Below are positions 11,641-26,700 of a stretch of 64,000 bases of DNA, one piece after another; positions within the stretch are counted from its first letter, which is position 1; every line of letters starts with the position of its first letter. Source of the DNA: Acanthosoma haemorrhoidale (lineage: Eukaryota; Arthropoda; Insecta; Hemiptera; Acanthosomatidae); contig OV884011.1 of the NCBI GenBank assembly GCA_930367205.1, positions 38,019,754-38,083,753 of the forward strand, in the 5' to 3' direction. Made by a program: the position numbers and the translations under genes. The notes below the pieces were generated by a model. The model saw nothing but the letters and a program-made list of their open reading frames with translations. It was not told where the DNA came from and made no database searches.

Positions 11641-13824
11641 GGGCTTGTCATATGAATAATTTTTTTTCTATCTATCTATAAATTCAGGCAATAGAAAAGA
11701 TTCCTTTGCAAAATCACTATTGAGCTGAAAGCTATACCTTTCTACGATTATAAGGTGCGCTGGAAGGTCTGTTGGCTGAGGAGTAAATAGTTAGTTGCTT
11801 ACTTTTTAATGTAGTAGATATCTTTAACAAAGGTAAATGCGCACTATATCAAGCATAAAAGGTGATGAAATAAATAACTTTTGAAGAGTATTGGGAAGAA
11901 ACACAAATTAGTCACTTTTTCCGCTATTTCATAAAAATTGGTTTAGTTAAGATTCCAGTGTTTTAGGCTATGATACTTGACTTTCTTCTCATTTTGAAAA
12001 GTCTATAATAGTCTAGGACTCAATTCGTCGCCACCCTAGGCCAAAATTGGCGTTTTGTATTTCTTCTGTGTAATATTAATACAAAATTCTTCATTTCCAA
12101 TCAAAAATTGTTTTTTATGTCTTTATAGAAGCGCAGTCATATTAAAAAAAGGAAATGGATATATTATTACATTATATTGCAGCTGATTTGATGATATGAA
12201 CATCAACTATTTCAGATTGCGTTCAATCTTGAGCAAAGCTACATCAATTCCCGACAAGAGTTAGCAGCTAGTTAGTGTAGGTGAAAACAAGTATGTTATT
12301 TAAATACAGGTTTAAGAGCGAAATTTGTTTTTTCTTCAATGTCCAGAGTAATTGGGAGTCTACTATATTAATAATTCCTTTTTAACAGATGAGTAATAAG
12401 TTAATAGTTAAAATTATTCTGCTCACAACAGAAAAATTTCATTTTTGTGACTATCTCTAGTTTATAAATAAGAGAATTTATATATATTAAGGCCAAAATA
12501 AATCTGAAATAAACATTTATTCAAAAGTGGATAACAAACATAAGATATAGTTGTAACAATCTAAATAAAACAAATTGAGGGAATCATTTTACACATATTA
12601 ATAAAGACTTAAAGTTAAAGTTGGAATGATACACATGCACCTTACTTTAACACAAAAAATTTGTTTAGAAACACTAATTGAAGAAATTTTCAAACTAATA
12701 ATTTTTTTTTTAAATTTAAGTACTAAAAAATGGAATGTAACATTTCTCATAGGGTAACATTAGAATGAGATGTCCTCATGATATCATAAATGGATGGATT
12801 TAACAGGAAACAAAAATATTTTGATATATAAAAATTTTAAACAATTACAATATATAACATTTTCTATAACAATATATCCACCTAATCAATGATTCTTCAA
12901 CAATTACTTTCTTAAATGGACTGCACAATAGTATTAGATATGCTACAGCATCTATAATATAAATTTTTGTGTTCAAGAATTCATAAATAAAAACAATCAG
13001 CAAAATTAATAACAAGACTAGAACTTATATTCACTAGACTAACAGAACCATGTTAGATCTTCAAAAGACGGATTAATACACTAAGAATAAATTAAAGCTG
13101 ATATGCATTATTCTGATTTCCTCCCTAAAGTTAAAAAAATTCAAAACAAGTGATCACTTTAAATAACTAAGGTACATGTTTCACAGAATCATAGAAATTA
13201 AAAGTCTAGGAACAAATCATTGGAATGCTGTTCAATAAAATCTGAAATTTATCAATAAATAATAATAATAAAAATAATTTAAAAACAAGTTTTTTTTTGG
13301 TTCTAGTTTTCAAACATTCAAGTACAATTGCTGAAAGAAAACCTCATTCACAAACATTTACCAGTGATCCGCACAGTCACCAACTATTCGTATTTGGCCT
13401 AATGCAAGAGACCAGGGGTATCGGAATCCACCGCAATTGACCAAAAATAAATTTACTACAAAGATTCCTTGAACAAAGTGAATTTTATAATATTACTAAA
13501 TCTATAAGATAGAGATAACTTTTTCCAGATTTTAAGATAATATAGATAAGGGAAAATTCCTTAAAGGGAGTTTAGAAGGTGTTAGGTATCACACAAGTAA
13601 GAGCTTCATTTTGGCTACTAAATAATTCCAAACACAATTTTAATGACTTTTCCTTATTATAGTCCAATGAAGTCCTTACACATATTAGATCTCATTAATT
13701 AGAAAATCAAAATCTGTAATTTTATATCTATCTGTATATGATAGGAAAATATTTATTTGTTGATTCCCAAGTTATTAATTGATTGATGACATTTAATCAT
13801 GTCTGATGGAGTTGGTAATGTTTT

Positions 13825-13927
13825 TCATAACTTCGGGTCATCATATGAAATTTCATCATATTTGCAGGCCAAGCAGGCAATAACAATGACCATAATAGAG
13901 GACACGCAGGTGAAAACATAAAACTTA
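13825..13927 (-). CDS. Possible orphan terminal exon with a membrane segment
   Basis: On the minus strand a CAG acceptor (13930-13928) is followed by an open segment of about 33 codons that ends in TGA at 13827-13825. It reads KFYVFTCVSSIMVIVIACLA, then CKYDEISYDDPKL: one hydrophobic span followed by a short acidic tail, unlike random AT-rich sequence. I recognise no family and could not find a matching upstream exon, and the exon lies downstream of the HLCS stop. It could be the last exon of a gene interleaved with HLCS, an alternative HLCS 3' exon, or chance. Low confidence. Confidence 0.22.
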
Positions 13928-14725
13928 CTGGTTTTGAAAAAAAAAAAACAATTAAACACTAAAAACGGAAAGGCTCATAGATTATAGAACAATCTTATAA
14001 GTTTGAGAAAAGTATCTTATTTATCAATTAAAATAAAGAATTTTTCAAATTTCCAATATTTTACTGAACAGCATGCATTTTACTATATATAACTTAAATA
14101 AATAAAAATACTTGGAACTCGAAGTCAGTTCATTGCCTCATGAAATCCCTTGATATTTATTCGACTCTTTAAACAGTGTTAAAACAACAAATAAAATAAC
14201 AATATCTCAGCCAATAATATTACAAAATAACATAAGTTATATCCGTGTAAATTTAAATTACGCTAACTAATCTAAATTAAATTTGAATCACATTGTGTTG
14301 AACATGGTTTGTGTTATTTGAACACAAGCGGGCTTATCAAGTATTTCAAGAACAAATATTGAATGAATAAGTGCGATGTATGGAAGGCTTAATGTTCAGA
14401 TCTTGTATCCACTCTACTCATGAATAACTAGAAGCTAAATGCAATGTTTTTGTAATAAGACGAGGGTTCTTATAATGCTAAATTTGAATAAACTCACAAA
14501 AACATAGTAAATAAAATATTTTGTTCTAATATAACTAAGGAATAATATACTATCATATAGTATGACGATTACTAATTAGAGACTTTTGTGCATTACAAAA
14601 TCAAAATTCTAAATTTAACTAGCATATAAAATACAATGGTTGTAAAGAGAGCTATATAAGACAAATGCCAAAGTACTGATCAAAGACCAATAACCCCAAA
14701 AACCAGAAGATGTGGAACAATTTTC

Positions 14726-17700
14726 TTAGGAATTTGAATGTTTTGGAGCAATGAGACCTGACAACATGTCAAATGTGTTGCCATCAGGGTGGACGACAGT
14801 CTCTTCACCTCCTGGCAGTTCAACACACAAATATCCCAAAGAATCAATTCCTTTCACCTTTGCTTTCTTTGATTCACCATCCGCTGTTCTAATTTCCACT
14901 TTGGCATCGCTGAAAAGAATAGATTTTATTTTTTGGATTATTCATTGTAATAGTACTTTATATAAATTAATTTTTATTTAATTAAGGTGAAATTTTAATA
15001 TAAAATGGTAATTAGAATATGAGTGTTAAGATAAGATGTTGTAATTTAGGAGAGAAGATTCACTCATATGAGAACAGATGACACCATCAGTAATAACTGT
15101 TGGTATTACCCTACCCGTATTAAACAATAATAGTATTTGGAAAATAAAGGCAAACTATTTTATTTACTGCGAATGGTTCCAATAAAATGTAAAAGGGAAA
15201 TATCTACCACTTTTCTCATGAACAGTGAATTAGGTTCACACATAACACAAATATTTAATATGAAAATATTTTATAATAAATTATTAGCAATAAACTTGTC
15301 AACAGAAGAACATGCCATTTAGATAAAATCAGGCAAAATGTCTTAATGGTAACCAACTTCTACAGTGAACACGGTTCACTCATAACACAAATAACAGGCA
15401 ATATGTTCTGACTGCCAACACAAATGCCTTGATGAGCACATGAACAAGTGTAGACTATTAATTTCATACACTAAAATTGATTAAGGCTATATATGGGTCA
15501 CTTGAACGAACACAGTCAATATAATTATAAAATTACATCATATGGCCAGGCTATTATATTGACTATTGACCTATTATATTGAGTAGGGCTAAATTAAGAA
15601 TATTGTTGATTGGAATAATCAGAATACCTAGTTTTTGTTTTTTTATTTTTGAACTGTAATCACACACAGTGAATAAAACTGACATTAAAATCATGTTGCC
15701 AACTTTATCCCTCATGGACATTTTTTCTAAGGTATGATGTTTTACATGGTAGTTCTATTTGATGCCCCGATGATGCTAAAATAAAATTATTCCTATGAAA
15801 ACTAATAAGACATAAACTCCTATGTACAATAATTAACTGATTAAACTGTGTAATGAAAAATTAATTTTTACCTAGTATATTATGTAGTGTATCAAATTAA
15901 ACATCTTGTTGCTTGGAATAATACTGGTTTTTTATTTTTGTACTGTAATCACACTAAGTTAATAAAACTGACATTAAAGTCATGTTCGCAACTTTATCCC
16001 TAATGATGATTATTTTTAGAGGCATGATGTTTTGCATGGTAGTTCTATTTGATGCCCCAATGGTGCTAAAATAAAATGCCTCCTAAAATAAAAATGATAT
16101 GAGTCACTATTTATTTAATTAACTGATTAAACTGTTATTGCGTAGGGAATCAAATTATATATCTTGGCGTGCTGATTTAGAATATATATGTTGGGGGTTT
16201 AATGGACTAAAGTTACAAACAAATTTTGTTTTTTAATTTTTATATAAAACAGGTGTGGGGGTGGACATGGTGACAAATTCAAATGTACAGTATTAATCAA
16301 TGGGGGCTGTTATAGAAACTGCTTTTGATTGTGTATTTTAACAACATAACTTAATAAAACTTAAGATTTATAATACTTTGTATGTGTATTTCCTTTTTTT
16401 TTTTTAATTAATAGCTGAATTCAGAAAATTATATATCATAAAAGATCGACAGGCAGGCAACAAAAGCTAATCATGTTATGAGTAAAAAATATGATAAGTT
16501 TCATCAAATTTATTGATGGAAGATGTTTTGACTCACGTTAAGTTGGAATGCATAAGATAGTTAAACACAAATAACAACTTAGAAATAGTAAGATTATTCT
16601 CATTACCTGTGTAACCAGTAGTCATAGTAGATGGGCAAAAAATTGTCTAGGTTTTCAGACGACTCTATCATGTTGAGGAATTCTTCTATTTTATTGAACA
16701 CACCAGCAAAATAATTTTCGTATGACAAAAGTTCCACTTTTGTTGACATTTGTTTGTTCATCCTTTTGATCATTTCATTTATGCACAATGTGGGTTCTTC
16801 ATTTTTCAAGTTTAAACCACAGCCTAGAAAGTGGAATAATTCTAATAATAATAATGGGAAATAACTTTTATTTAAACATAAATATACAAAAAAATAAAAA
16901 GTTGTGAATGTATAGTAAAACAAAAAAAATCAACTGCTATGATTGTGGAGTTTTGAATATTTGAAATACTTTATTAATAACAAAAACTAGACTTGTCTTA
17001 TTAAGCCATGATCTTAAAATGTATTTATAACATGAATTAATGAAAGAACTCAGTTCTTTAGCTACAGGAACGATTTAGGATATAATAGAGATACACCGTG
17101 CAGATTTATAGACTTTGACATATCCTTCCAAACCCTATTTCAAAGATAAAAATAGGCATAAATAACTTGTAATTGTTTAATTCATTAAGAAGCAGAGGTA
17201 ATTTAATTGGTAATTAGAGGGGCTTTGTTCCCTTTTAGTTACATTATCCTTAAAATGGTAAGATTCATCCTTCACAGTGAAGAACTTAACTCTTGGCTAT
17301 AATTGCACTATAAGTAATATTTTCTTAAAGCCACTTTAAACTTTTTTAATTTAAAAAAAAATTAAGCACACAGAGGGGATTTAAAGACAAGAAACACAAT
17401 AGTTATTTATGATTTGACATTTTTCGTGTAAGTAAAAAAAACCCTTCTGAACAAGTTGCTTGATAATAACATTAAAATATGCAGAGATTGTCTGTGGGCT
17501 GTAAACCCTATTTTTTTTTACTATCTCTGTCTTAATAAATAATATAAATAAACTAAAGCAATTTTAAGTCGATGAACAATTTTCCATGACACGTTGGGAA
17601 TGGACAATGTTTTATGATCTGTTAGCATTAAATAAAATTCATCAATTTAAATAGTGTCATACACATACATACATACAAGAGATAGAATGCCTACCCAAAA

Positions 17701-20700
17701 GATTATTATGTAGTTTATAAACAAGATGTTATTCATGAAGCTCTGAGTGAGCTAACAAATAATATAGTACCTGAGGATTCAGATTCAAGTCTATAATATA
17801 TAATGTATCATGTCTTCAGTGTTAAGGTTCAATGTTATTCTTTCTGATGATTTGTTTGGCTGTGATAGTACTAAAGTGAAATAATCTCTCCCCATTGTTA
17901 TCTTTTTTGGTAGAAATGTGTTGGTTAAATTAAAACCAAAAGTGTTCTCTAAATTTCTATTCTTTTCTTTTCTTTTCCCATAAATCATTAACAGGTTATA
18001 GGCCAAGAATGTCTCAGGAAAATTATAATATTATGTCTTTTGCAATACTCATGAATTAGTGAGACAATTACAATGCTTCGGAGTTCCGTTTAAAAAGTTT
18101 CTTGTGAGATAGTGGTGTTCTAAAAAAAAATAATTTTCTACTGATGAAACCAAGAAATCATTGGAAGCCAAGGCACAACCCATTACTATACCCGCCACTG
18201 CTGATACCCATTTGGAGTATTTAATGGTAAGAAATCAGCCTATGATATAAATCTACAAAATAATTTCCAGAGAATCTATCAATATGATCTATCTAGAGAA
18301 GAATTTCAAAAAGAGAGGGATGAGATCAAAGTTATTTTTGCAACTCAGTGAATCAAAATATGACAAAGGTAACTCATTGTTGAACCATTTCTTGAGTATG
18401 GAAAACTATTCTCACAACTAAAATACAGAGGAAAAGGTTATCTACTTATTACTAAAGATGCCGAAAACTTATGAGAACATAATCACGGCTATGGAAACAA
18501 TGGAAGATCTGAAAGTGGATGTTTTGAAGAATCGTCTTTTGGGTGATGAGGAAAAACATACTAAATGTGAAAAAGGCCCTCCTATTATAAAAGTAATGAC
18601 TGATGTATGCTTTCTTTGTTATAGATGTGGTAAACCAGGCCATAAAAAGTTTTAGCCTAGAGATACTTCAGTACAATAAGGAAGTTATCTCAGAGGAAGG
18701 GGAAAATTCAATTCAGAGATAGGTAGAGGATATTGGGAGTCAAAAGGACGAGGTCGAGGCCAAAATTCAATTCGAGTAACAAACACCTGAAAAAGATAAA
18801 ATCAGAGTAGCATTTTTCTCAAATGGAAACGTGCAGTCTATAAGTGATAGCCATTTTATGCGGGATCATTTTGAGTTCGATTCAAGTGTTTGTGACAATT
18901 TTATAAAATTGAAAAGCCTAAAGAAAATAAGTGCTGCTAAAAATGGTTTTATTCTAAAAGCTGTTGGAGTTGGAAATATAAATGCAAATATTTATATAAA
19001 GAGTAATATTGTTTCATGTACTATCAAAAATGTTTATCATTTTCCAGAGCTTAGAAATAATTTGATTGTCTGTAACAAAATTATAACAAGCTGGTTTCAA
19101 AATAATTTTTTATAATATCCAGTGTAGGACCTTTTTAAATAATAGGTGAATTTTTTCTGGAGGATACGATGGTTTATTTTGTATGTTGTTAAAATGAAGG
19201 TTGATAAGTCTGATGCTTTTTATGACAATTCTTTAAAGAATAATAATGCTAATGGTGAATTAGAGTTTTGGCACCGAAGATTAGGCCATTAGTGTTAAAA
19301 AAATATAGATACTTTAGTAAAAGAAAATTTAGTCGATGAAATAGATAAACTTAAAAATACCTTATTTAAAACTATAATTGTGATTATTTTGTTTTAGGAA
19401 AAATGTTTAGACGACCTTTTAATTGTAAAAAAGTGAAATCTGATAAGCCTCAGGAGCTCACTCATACTGTGTGTGGGCCAATCACGCCTGAAGCGTGGGA
19501 CGGATATAAATACTTTGTAACATTTATTGACAATTTTACCCATTTTGTAATGGTTTATTATCTTAAGAAATAAGTCTGGGTTTATGAAAAATGTATTGGA
19601 CATTTTATAATTATGCTACAAATCATTTTTCTAGTAAATTGTTGAAAATTAGAGCAGACAATAGAGGGGAGTGTGTGAGTAATAGAATGAGAAATTTTAG
19701 CCGCTGTTAGTAGATAAGGGGCGAACTTTGTTAATTGAATCAGAGTTACCAAAAGAATTTATGTAAAAAATTTTGTAATCTTTTAGTTTTGGGGAGTATT
19801 ACGTTTAAACATCTACCTAAAGAATTGAGAAAAAAATTAGATCCAAGAAGTGAAAAACTTATTATGGTGCGATATAATCCAGCTGGTTGGTAGTTGGCGA
19901 TGATTCATTCATTGATTGGATTATGGGACCCTAAAAACCAGAAAGTAGTTTTGGACTGTAGTGTGGTTTTTGATGACCATAAATCAGGAAATAACAGTTT
20001 GGTATGTACATTGGTCCAAAATGATACTATCTTTCAAGATGTTAAAGATGAATCCATGGATGAAAATATTCAAATTGATACTGATGAAGGCAAATATGAA
20101 AATGAAGATGAATTACAAGATAAAAAATATCTAAGAAAGCAAGAAAATAGTGATGATAAAACTGAAACAAAAAAAAGAGTTTGAAGGAAACCAGTTTAGT
20201 ACAAAGACTATGGCACAGATTTGAACAAAGGTGAAAAAGTGGAAGAAGAAATTTTATTTGTATTACTTGTTCAATCAGAAATCGATGTTCCTTCAAGATA
20301 TGAAGATTTTCACATCTTACAAAGAAATTTCACAGCAACAGGCAAAAGTGGGAAAAAGCTACTGAACAACTTGGCTCTTTCAAAGAAAGTGATACCTGGG
20401 AAGTAGTGAAGAAGGCAGATTGTGGAACATTGATAGACACCAAATGGGTATTCACTAAAAAAAAAGTGTGTGAGTTGGTGATATACAAAGCGTGACTAGT
20501 TACTCGAGGATTTACAACAGGAGTTGAAGGTACATATTACCAGTAGCAAAATTAGAAACCTTACGGGTATTGTTAGCAGCTGTGGTTCAAAAAGATTTTT
20601 CACTCCGTCAACAGGACATTAAAAGTGCATTTTTATAAGGAGAAATTAAGGAAAGTGCTTAATTGCTTAAGCTATTTTTGGTACCTCCTCCTGGAGTAGA

Positions 20701-23700
20701 TGTTGAGTTGGTGATGAAATTGAAAAAAAATCAGTACATGGTTAGGCGTATGTAATAGATAATAATGCAATATTTATTGCAAGAAGTGAAATTAAAATAT
20801 CTAAGACTTTGGTGGTATTCTCAATTTAAAATTGGATTAATTGTTGCCAACCAATTGTGCACATGCTCAGCGCCTTCATTGTTTTCTGAACTAGGTATGA
20901 GCACTCCCAATGCCAATATGTACTTCTGACGGGATTTCATCAATAGTCAATCAGAGATCACCATCGATAAGCTCACACACTCTGTTCTAGTACAGTGTAG
21001 ATTAGGGAGGATTTAACCCCTTCATTGATTCAACACTTTATAATAACACACGAGTGGAGCAGTTGTTTATAGTTACTTGAGAGAGGTAGTTGTTGATAGA
21101 TGCTCTAAGGGTGATGTGCTCAGGTTTAGAATTGATTTGAGAAGAGAGGCGTTGATGATAATTTGTACCAGTTTGCGGATAGTCAAACATAGTTAACGTG
21201 AGGTCCCTTACACTTTGTATTTCCTTACACCTCGTCTAACCTCATATTTCTTCTTATTACCTCATAACAGCACATGCCACCATAAAACCTCATACATCAT
21301 ATGTGTGGAGTCTACAGGAGGCCATTGGGCAACATAGAATTGCAGGAGTGTCAGGATCACAAATCAATATTTGCATGAGGTAAGGCAAGAATTCAACAGA
21401 AAATTTGAAACAACTAAAAAATTGTAAATGATTAATTTTTTGTTTTGATTTCTTTCATGTGAATGTTTGGTTGTCAAGGACCCCCTGAGATTTAATAAAT
21501 TTTAAGTTAAATTTACATTTTTATTTATTAATAAATTAAAGATATGTTACAATATATATATTATATTTTAAAGCAGCAAATATTATTAATTTAATAATAA
21601 TTACCAATATTGCAGATGGCAGTACTATTACTAACTGTACTTGTTACTAACACGCCTCCTAATTTGTGCTTCTTATTAGCATAGATATCATTGGGCCATT
21701 TTACTCCTAAGTCTAGTTGCTGGAAAAAAAAAGTTATAAGCAAATACATATTTAATGCTAGAGTATTTGATAAATGAACCAAACTTTACATTTCCATTTA
21801 AAACAACATAATTATATAGTATTAACTTACAAATGAAACTATGACTTATATATTTAAAATATTCAAGATTATGTAACATTACATTTAATCCATGAATTCT
21901 GTTTGCACACTTTCTGCAAACCGTCTTAAAATGAGCCAATACTAACTTTTTGAGGGCACAGAATAATAATAACTGAAACTTATAAATTCTTTTCAGACAA
22001 CAACTAACACTCAAGAGTCCAGTTTCATTTTTTTTTCTGTTGATTTTCCCTTCCCCACATCCATGAGTTCTTCGAAATAATATGTGGGACAACAGTGACG
22101 CTTTCATGAGAGAAGTCAATCTACTAGCATTAATGCTAACTTTATAATCCCATCAAATTGATGCATCCTAGTGTTACATTGATAATTGTAATTACTATTT
22201 AAAATAAAGTATACATGCTGCTACTAACTACAGAAAGCTGGGCTGGATTCCCAGCTCCCAGATAGGATGAAGATTTTTGATTAGGAATGGATTTGTTTAG
22301 GATTCACGCAGCCTCTTGAAGGGAAATGAGTAGCTAATCGAACAAAAATGTGGGGGATGCAGTCTAGAAAAATGAAATAAGGGTTGTTAGGTAATATAAC
22401 CTAGTATTGAACTCTTTGGTAACCTTAGCGCCATTTAACAACCGCCACAAATCTAATTTATAATACAATTTTTTCTTATTTCCAGAAGATAAACTAATTT
22501 AAGCACAGCATGGTATTATATTCAAATAAATTATATGCCTTACCTCTAAACCAGGAATTTGGCAGATACTTGTAACTATAGCTAAGCTGACCAGATGCTG
22601 CAAAAGAGCTAAATGCCTGCCGATGGTGCTGTTCAGAGAAATATGTATCTGTATTGAAAACATGGCACAGCCTTTCGGGCTCAACCAGGTGTTACCACCT
22701 CGACCTGTAAATATAACATACCAAAATAATTATAACAACCTATAGGAATAAATACCAAATAGAATTTTATGGAAATACAACATACCTTTACCCTTAGTTT
22801 GGTAATAAGGTATAACTGTAAAACCGTGACAAAATTTTACATCCTTCACAATATCCATCGATGTTGTGAGAACCTCAGAAAATATGACAATACGTCCAAT
22901 ATTGTCCGTTTTCAAGTTCTATAAATTATATATAAATAATTATATAGATAAATAAATATATTATAATTATGTAGATAAATAATATATATAAATTATATAT
23001 AAATAATTTATCAATAAATTTTATTTTGCAATGAATAATTTTACTGAAAATATACGATACCTCAAAATAGTCAAAGGTTGAAAAAGACTCGGGGCAAGAG
23101 TGCATGAGGACAGGGAGTATGGAAGATGTTGCTGGAGGAGGGCTTGCTCCTTTTCCGCAAAACTTGAGAGTGAGGTTACCAGCCTTTAGGGACAGGTTTG
23201 CATCCAAAAACCCTTCTTTTTTAAGATTTTCGAGCAGATCTTGTTTCACCTCAAGAGATATTTTAAAAACATAGGTAAATATCATGTATAAATTCATAAA
23301 GATGTTTAATAATTTTATAAAAGTAAATATGCTCACACCGTTAATATGATTTTTCCCCGGGGTCATTGCTGGATGAATTTTGATTTTAAAAAACAAAAGA
23401 TTTTTGTTCCCCTATATTTTACAATCACTGTTTTCCAACACCAAAGTTAACATTAAAAATTAAACAGACTATTGCAGCGTTACACCAAGTTGGGATCCTT
23501 CCCTTCTACCCATCACCAAAACTCCCCAAAAAAACCAAATACCTCTATTTTATTTTTCTAGATTAAATCAGCTTTCTCAAAACACAAGATTTCCCCACCC
23601 ATTCAACCTGCATGCATCTTGCTTCCCACAGAAATCCCTTCTTTGATTAAGAATAATCCTTTCCGAAAACCTCTGGAACATAATCCCCATGAATATTTGT

Positions 23701-26700
23701 TGCTCCCCATCAACCTCAAACTTTACCAGTTCCTGATCTCCCTTCCATCCAACAATTCATAATCTTATTTATTTATTGTTTTTTTTTCATCACTATTGTT
23801 CTTTCCCTAACTTAATATGTTTGTTTTAATTTTCTTCCAGTAATAACTCCTATGCTATATATTATACTTCACTGTTCCTACTGTTAGCAAACATTATTCT
23901 ACTAATTTGGTGTTTGTTTGTTCATTTCAATTCACCATATATTTACTCCATGAGTATTATTATTATTATTATTAAAGGTTAGTTGACAACAGACAAATTA
24001 TTTCATATTATATTTTATGTCAGGTAGACAAATTTCTACTATGTTATTCTTAGAGGAAAATGCCCCAAAATACATTTTTTTATTTCATTTTGTATTTATT
24101 ATATAGCGTTTTATATCTTGTATGTTAAAAAAATGTTTGAGATTAACTTATTCGATAATATGATAGAATTAATATAAAAAAAAAACAGCAATTCATTTTA
24201 TCTCCAAATTTTTCATGAGATGAAAGAAAATGCTGATGCGAACTTGCATAAAATTTAAAAAATGTACCTGGCAAAAAACAAAAAGTATTCCGTCTAGTAT
24301 TGAAGACAGAAATTGTATCCATTTAGATTATTAACTTAACACATTTAAAGAAACAATTATCAAGCATAACCTTTTCTCAAAAAGTGAGTGTTGACAGTTT
24401 TACTTCAACGTAAATGAGTACTGATCAAATATTCAGTCAATACCTCATGGTTTCCAAGAAAGTAGGCAAGAGAATAGTCGACACCTTTCTGACAAGAAGC
24501 ACATTCAAGGCCGAGTACATTTCCGAGAACATCAAGCAAGATTTCAAGCCGAACCTGGTTACTTTTCACAAGCACATCATGATTGGTGTTATCACTCTCA
24601 AAATGAGCTGGGTCCACTTCTAAATGCACCTAAACAGAATAAAATATAAAAAAATAATTAGATAAAGAGTTATAACAACTTGGCAAAATTAATGGTTTTC
24701 AGAACTTAATTCTTTTGAATATCTTTGAATTTCTTACTGGGTTAATGTCCCTAATGTGTCCTTAACCACAGGGGAAAAAATCACAACTTTAAATTTCTTC
24801 TGAGCTGTGACTTTTTAGAAAGTTTAGAAGATAACGAAACGAGACCCACCTTTTTTTTTTTTTTAACATACTTCACATTTTTAAATCTTTACCAAAACTT
24901 CTGCAGGATAAACCGGGGTTGTTGAATATACTTCTAAAATTTCAGATCTTTTATCTTAGAAACAGACAGATGTATTAGGATAGAAGCTACTGCTTAAAAA
25001 TTTCCTTCTCTTCTGCTCACCAATTATTGCTTGATCACTATTTTTCAAATTTAATATTAAACATTTTTTTTATTTCTATAGTATTTAGTAAAGCGCTTTC
25101 TAGGCATTATTTATAACCAACAAATTTTTAAAGGTTAGTATGGCACAATGAATTTTTTGCTGTCAGTTTAAAATTCAAGAGATATTTTCTGTCTAAAATA
25201 TGAATCAAATAATTTTGTGATTTAAGGCACTGAATAAGAATAGCTGAAATTTACCTGAGAGAAGACCATTTTAGCTGAATCATTAAGAGAGACTAAGAGC
25301 AAACTGGGGGTTTGCCAGGTCTCCTCCGCCCCAAGTACTTCAACCTTCATTTTATGGAATATTCCTTTACTGTCTCTTACTTCAACTGAATCGGGGATAA
25401 CACTTAAACTGAAAATAAAATTAGCACCTGTTAATCAGTAAAAGTCACTGTTATCAAGCATATTATATAAAAGTATGAAAAATTAATTTAAAAAAAATGA
25501 CTATATATTGAAACATGGCTGGCTCATCTAAAAAGTATTTTTACTTATCTGATCCAAAAGATATCCAATTAATATATAAGGTTTCGGAAAATAATGATTG
25601 TCAAGTGATGATGAAGTTGGAACTAGATTTAATAATGTTGATTTTCTTTGTATTAAAGTCCCCTCAAGAAAAAAGAAATTAGCTAAATATGAGCCTCTAA
25701 AGACAGATCAACCGGACCCCCCGCACAAAAAAAATATAAGAGCCCGCTGCATTGATTCCCCGGACAATAAGTCAAAACATTAAACATAAGCTTTTTTTAA
25801 ATCATGCAAACATATTTGGTCAATATGGTATTGATTTAGATGACATTTTCACATATATGTATGTTTTTTTAAACATTCATTAGACTGACACTCTTAGACG
25901 TATAAAAAAAAAATTACTGGGGATTTGATGACATGTTCTGAAAATAATTATGTAATTAAATTGCCTCTAATGACTGATGTATCAATTAAACCCAATGTTC
26001 CAAATGATGTGAGGATTTTTCACATTCCCACTGCCACTAAAATAAAGTTAAGGTAGTAGAGGAGGATAACATCGATTTCTAATGCTGACATTTGATGATC
26101 ATTGATCATTTCATTATTACTTCTAATGTCACGCATCATAACACCATAATTACTTTTCAGCCTTACACAGTCAATAATAATATCATGTGCAATGAGAGTG
26201 ACCATACCACATAAAAAAATAGTTATAACTTACAATGAGTTATAATGACTAGAGACGTTTTGTAACTGTCGGGCTCAGATAACTGAGTATCCCTAAAGTG
26301 GGGAGAAGACGCCCACCTGGGGCTAGGGTCACTACAACCTCTTAGCCACCGTCCGGCGAGCGCCCAGAAAGAGATAGAGTGGGTGGACCTATGGTCTTTC
26401 ACCCTGGCTGCCGGCCTAGTCGGCGGGCAGCCTAATTCGTTTTGATCTGACTCCATAAGATCTTTAGAGGGTGTGTGCCCCGACAAAGCACTATGTTCAG
26501 GAGAAGAGGTACAGGGTAGGTTTATAGGTAGTTTATGTGGTCTTGGAATGACCACGAATTCACACTCGGTGTCTAAGGGTAGGCGAAAACCGTCCAGATC
26601 CCAAAGGCGAGTGTGAACCGGAGAGAAGCAGACTGGATTGCCGTAGGAGACGCTACTGGTGAGTTTGTAGGGGCACGGCAACCGTCGTCCGCGACGGAGA

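Larger units (their letters stand above)
5567..14725. other. Intergenic stretch between DhaK-type gene and HLCS
   Basis: About 9.2 kb with no gene model I can support. It holds the second copy of a short repeat (5770-5990), non-LTR retrotransposon pieces at 6690-7110 and 9180-11640, a poly-C tract near 7076-7090, a cluster of perfect hairpins at 8823-9020, a possible orphan exon at 13825-13927, and otherwise AT-rich sequence. On the minus strand an AATAAA at 14161-14156 could be an HLCS polyadenylation signal, but it lies 565 bp past the stop codon, so this is only a suggestion. Confidence 0.6.

Noticed and set aside
16603..16923. 106-codon minus-strand frame read as a small gene
   Set aside because: Its second half is HLCS exon 16823-16607; the N-terminal hydrophobic part is intron read-through.
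21688..22119. 143-codon minus-strand frame
   Set aside because: It overlaps the end of an HLCS exon in another frame and otherwise covers intron; no domain seen.
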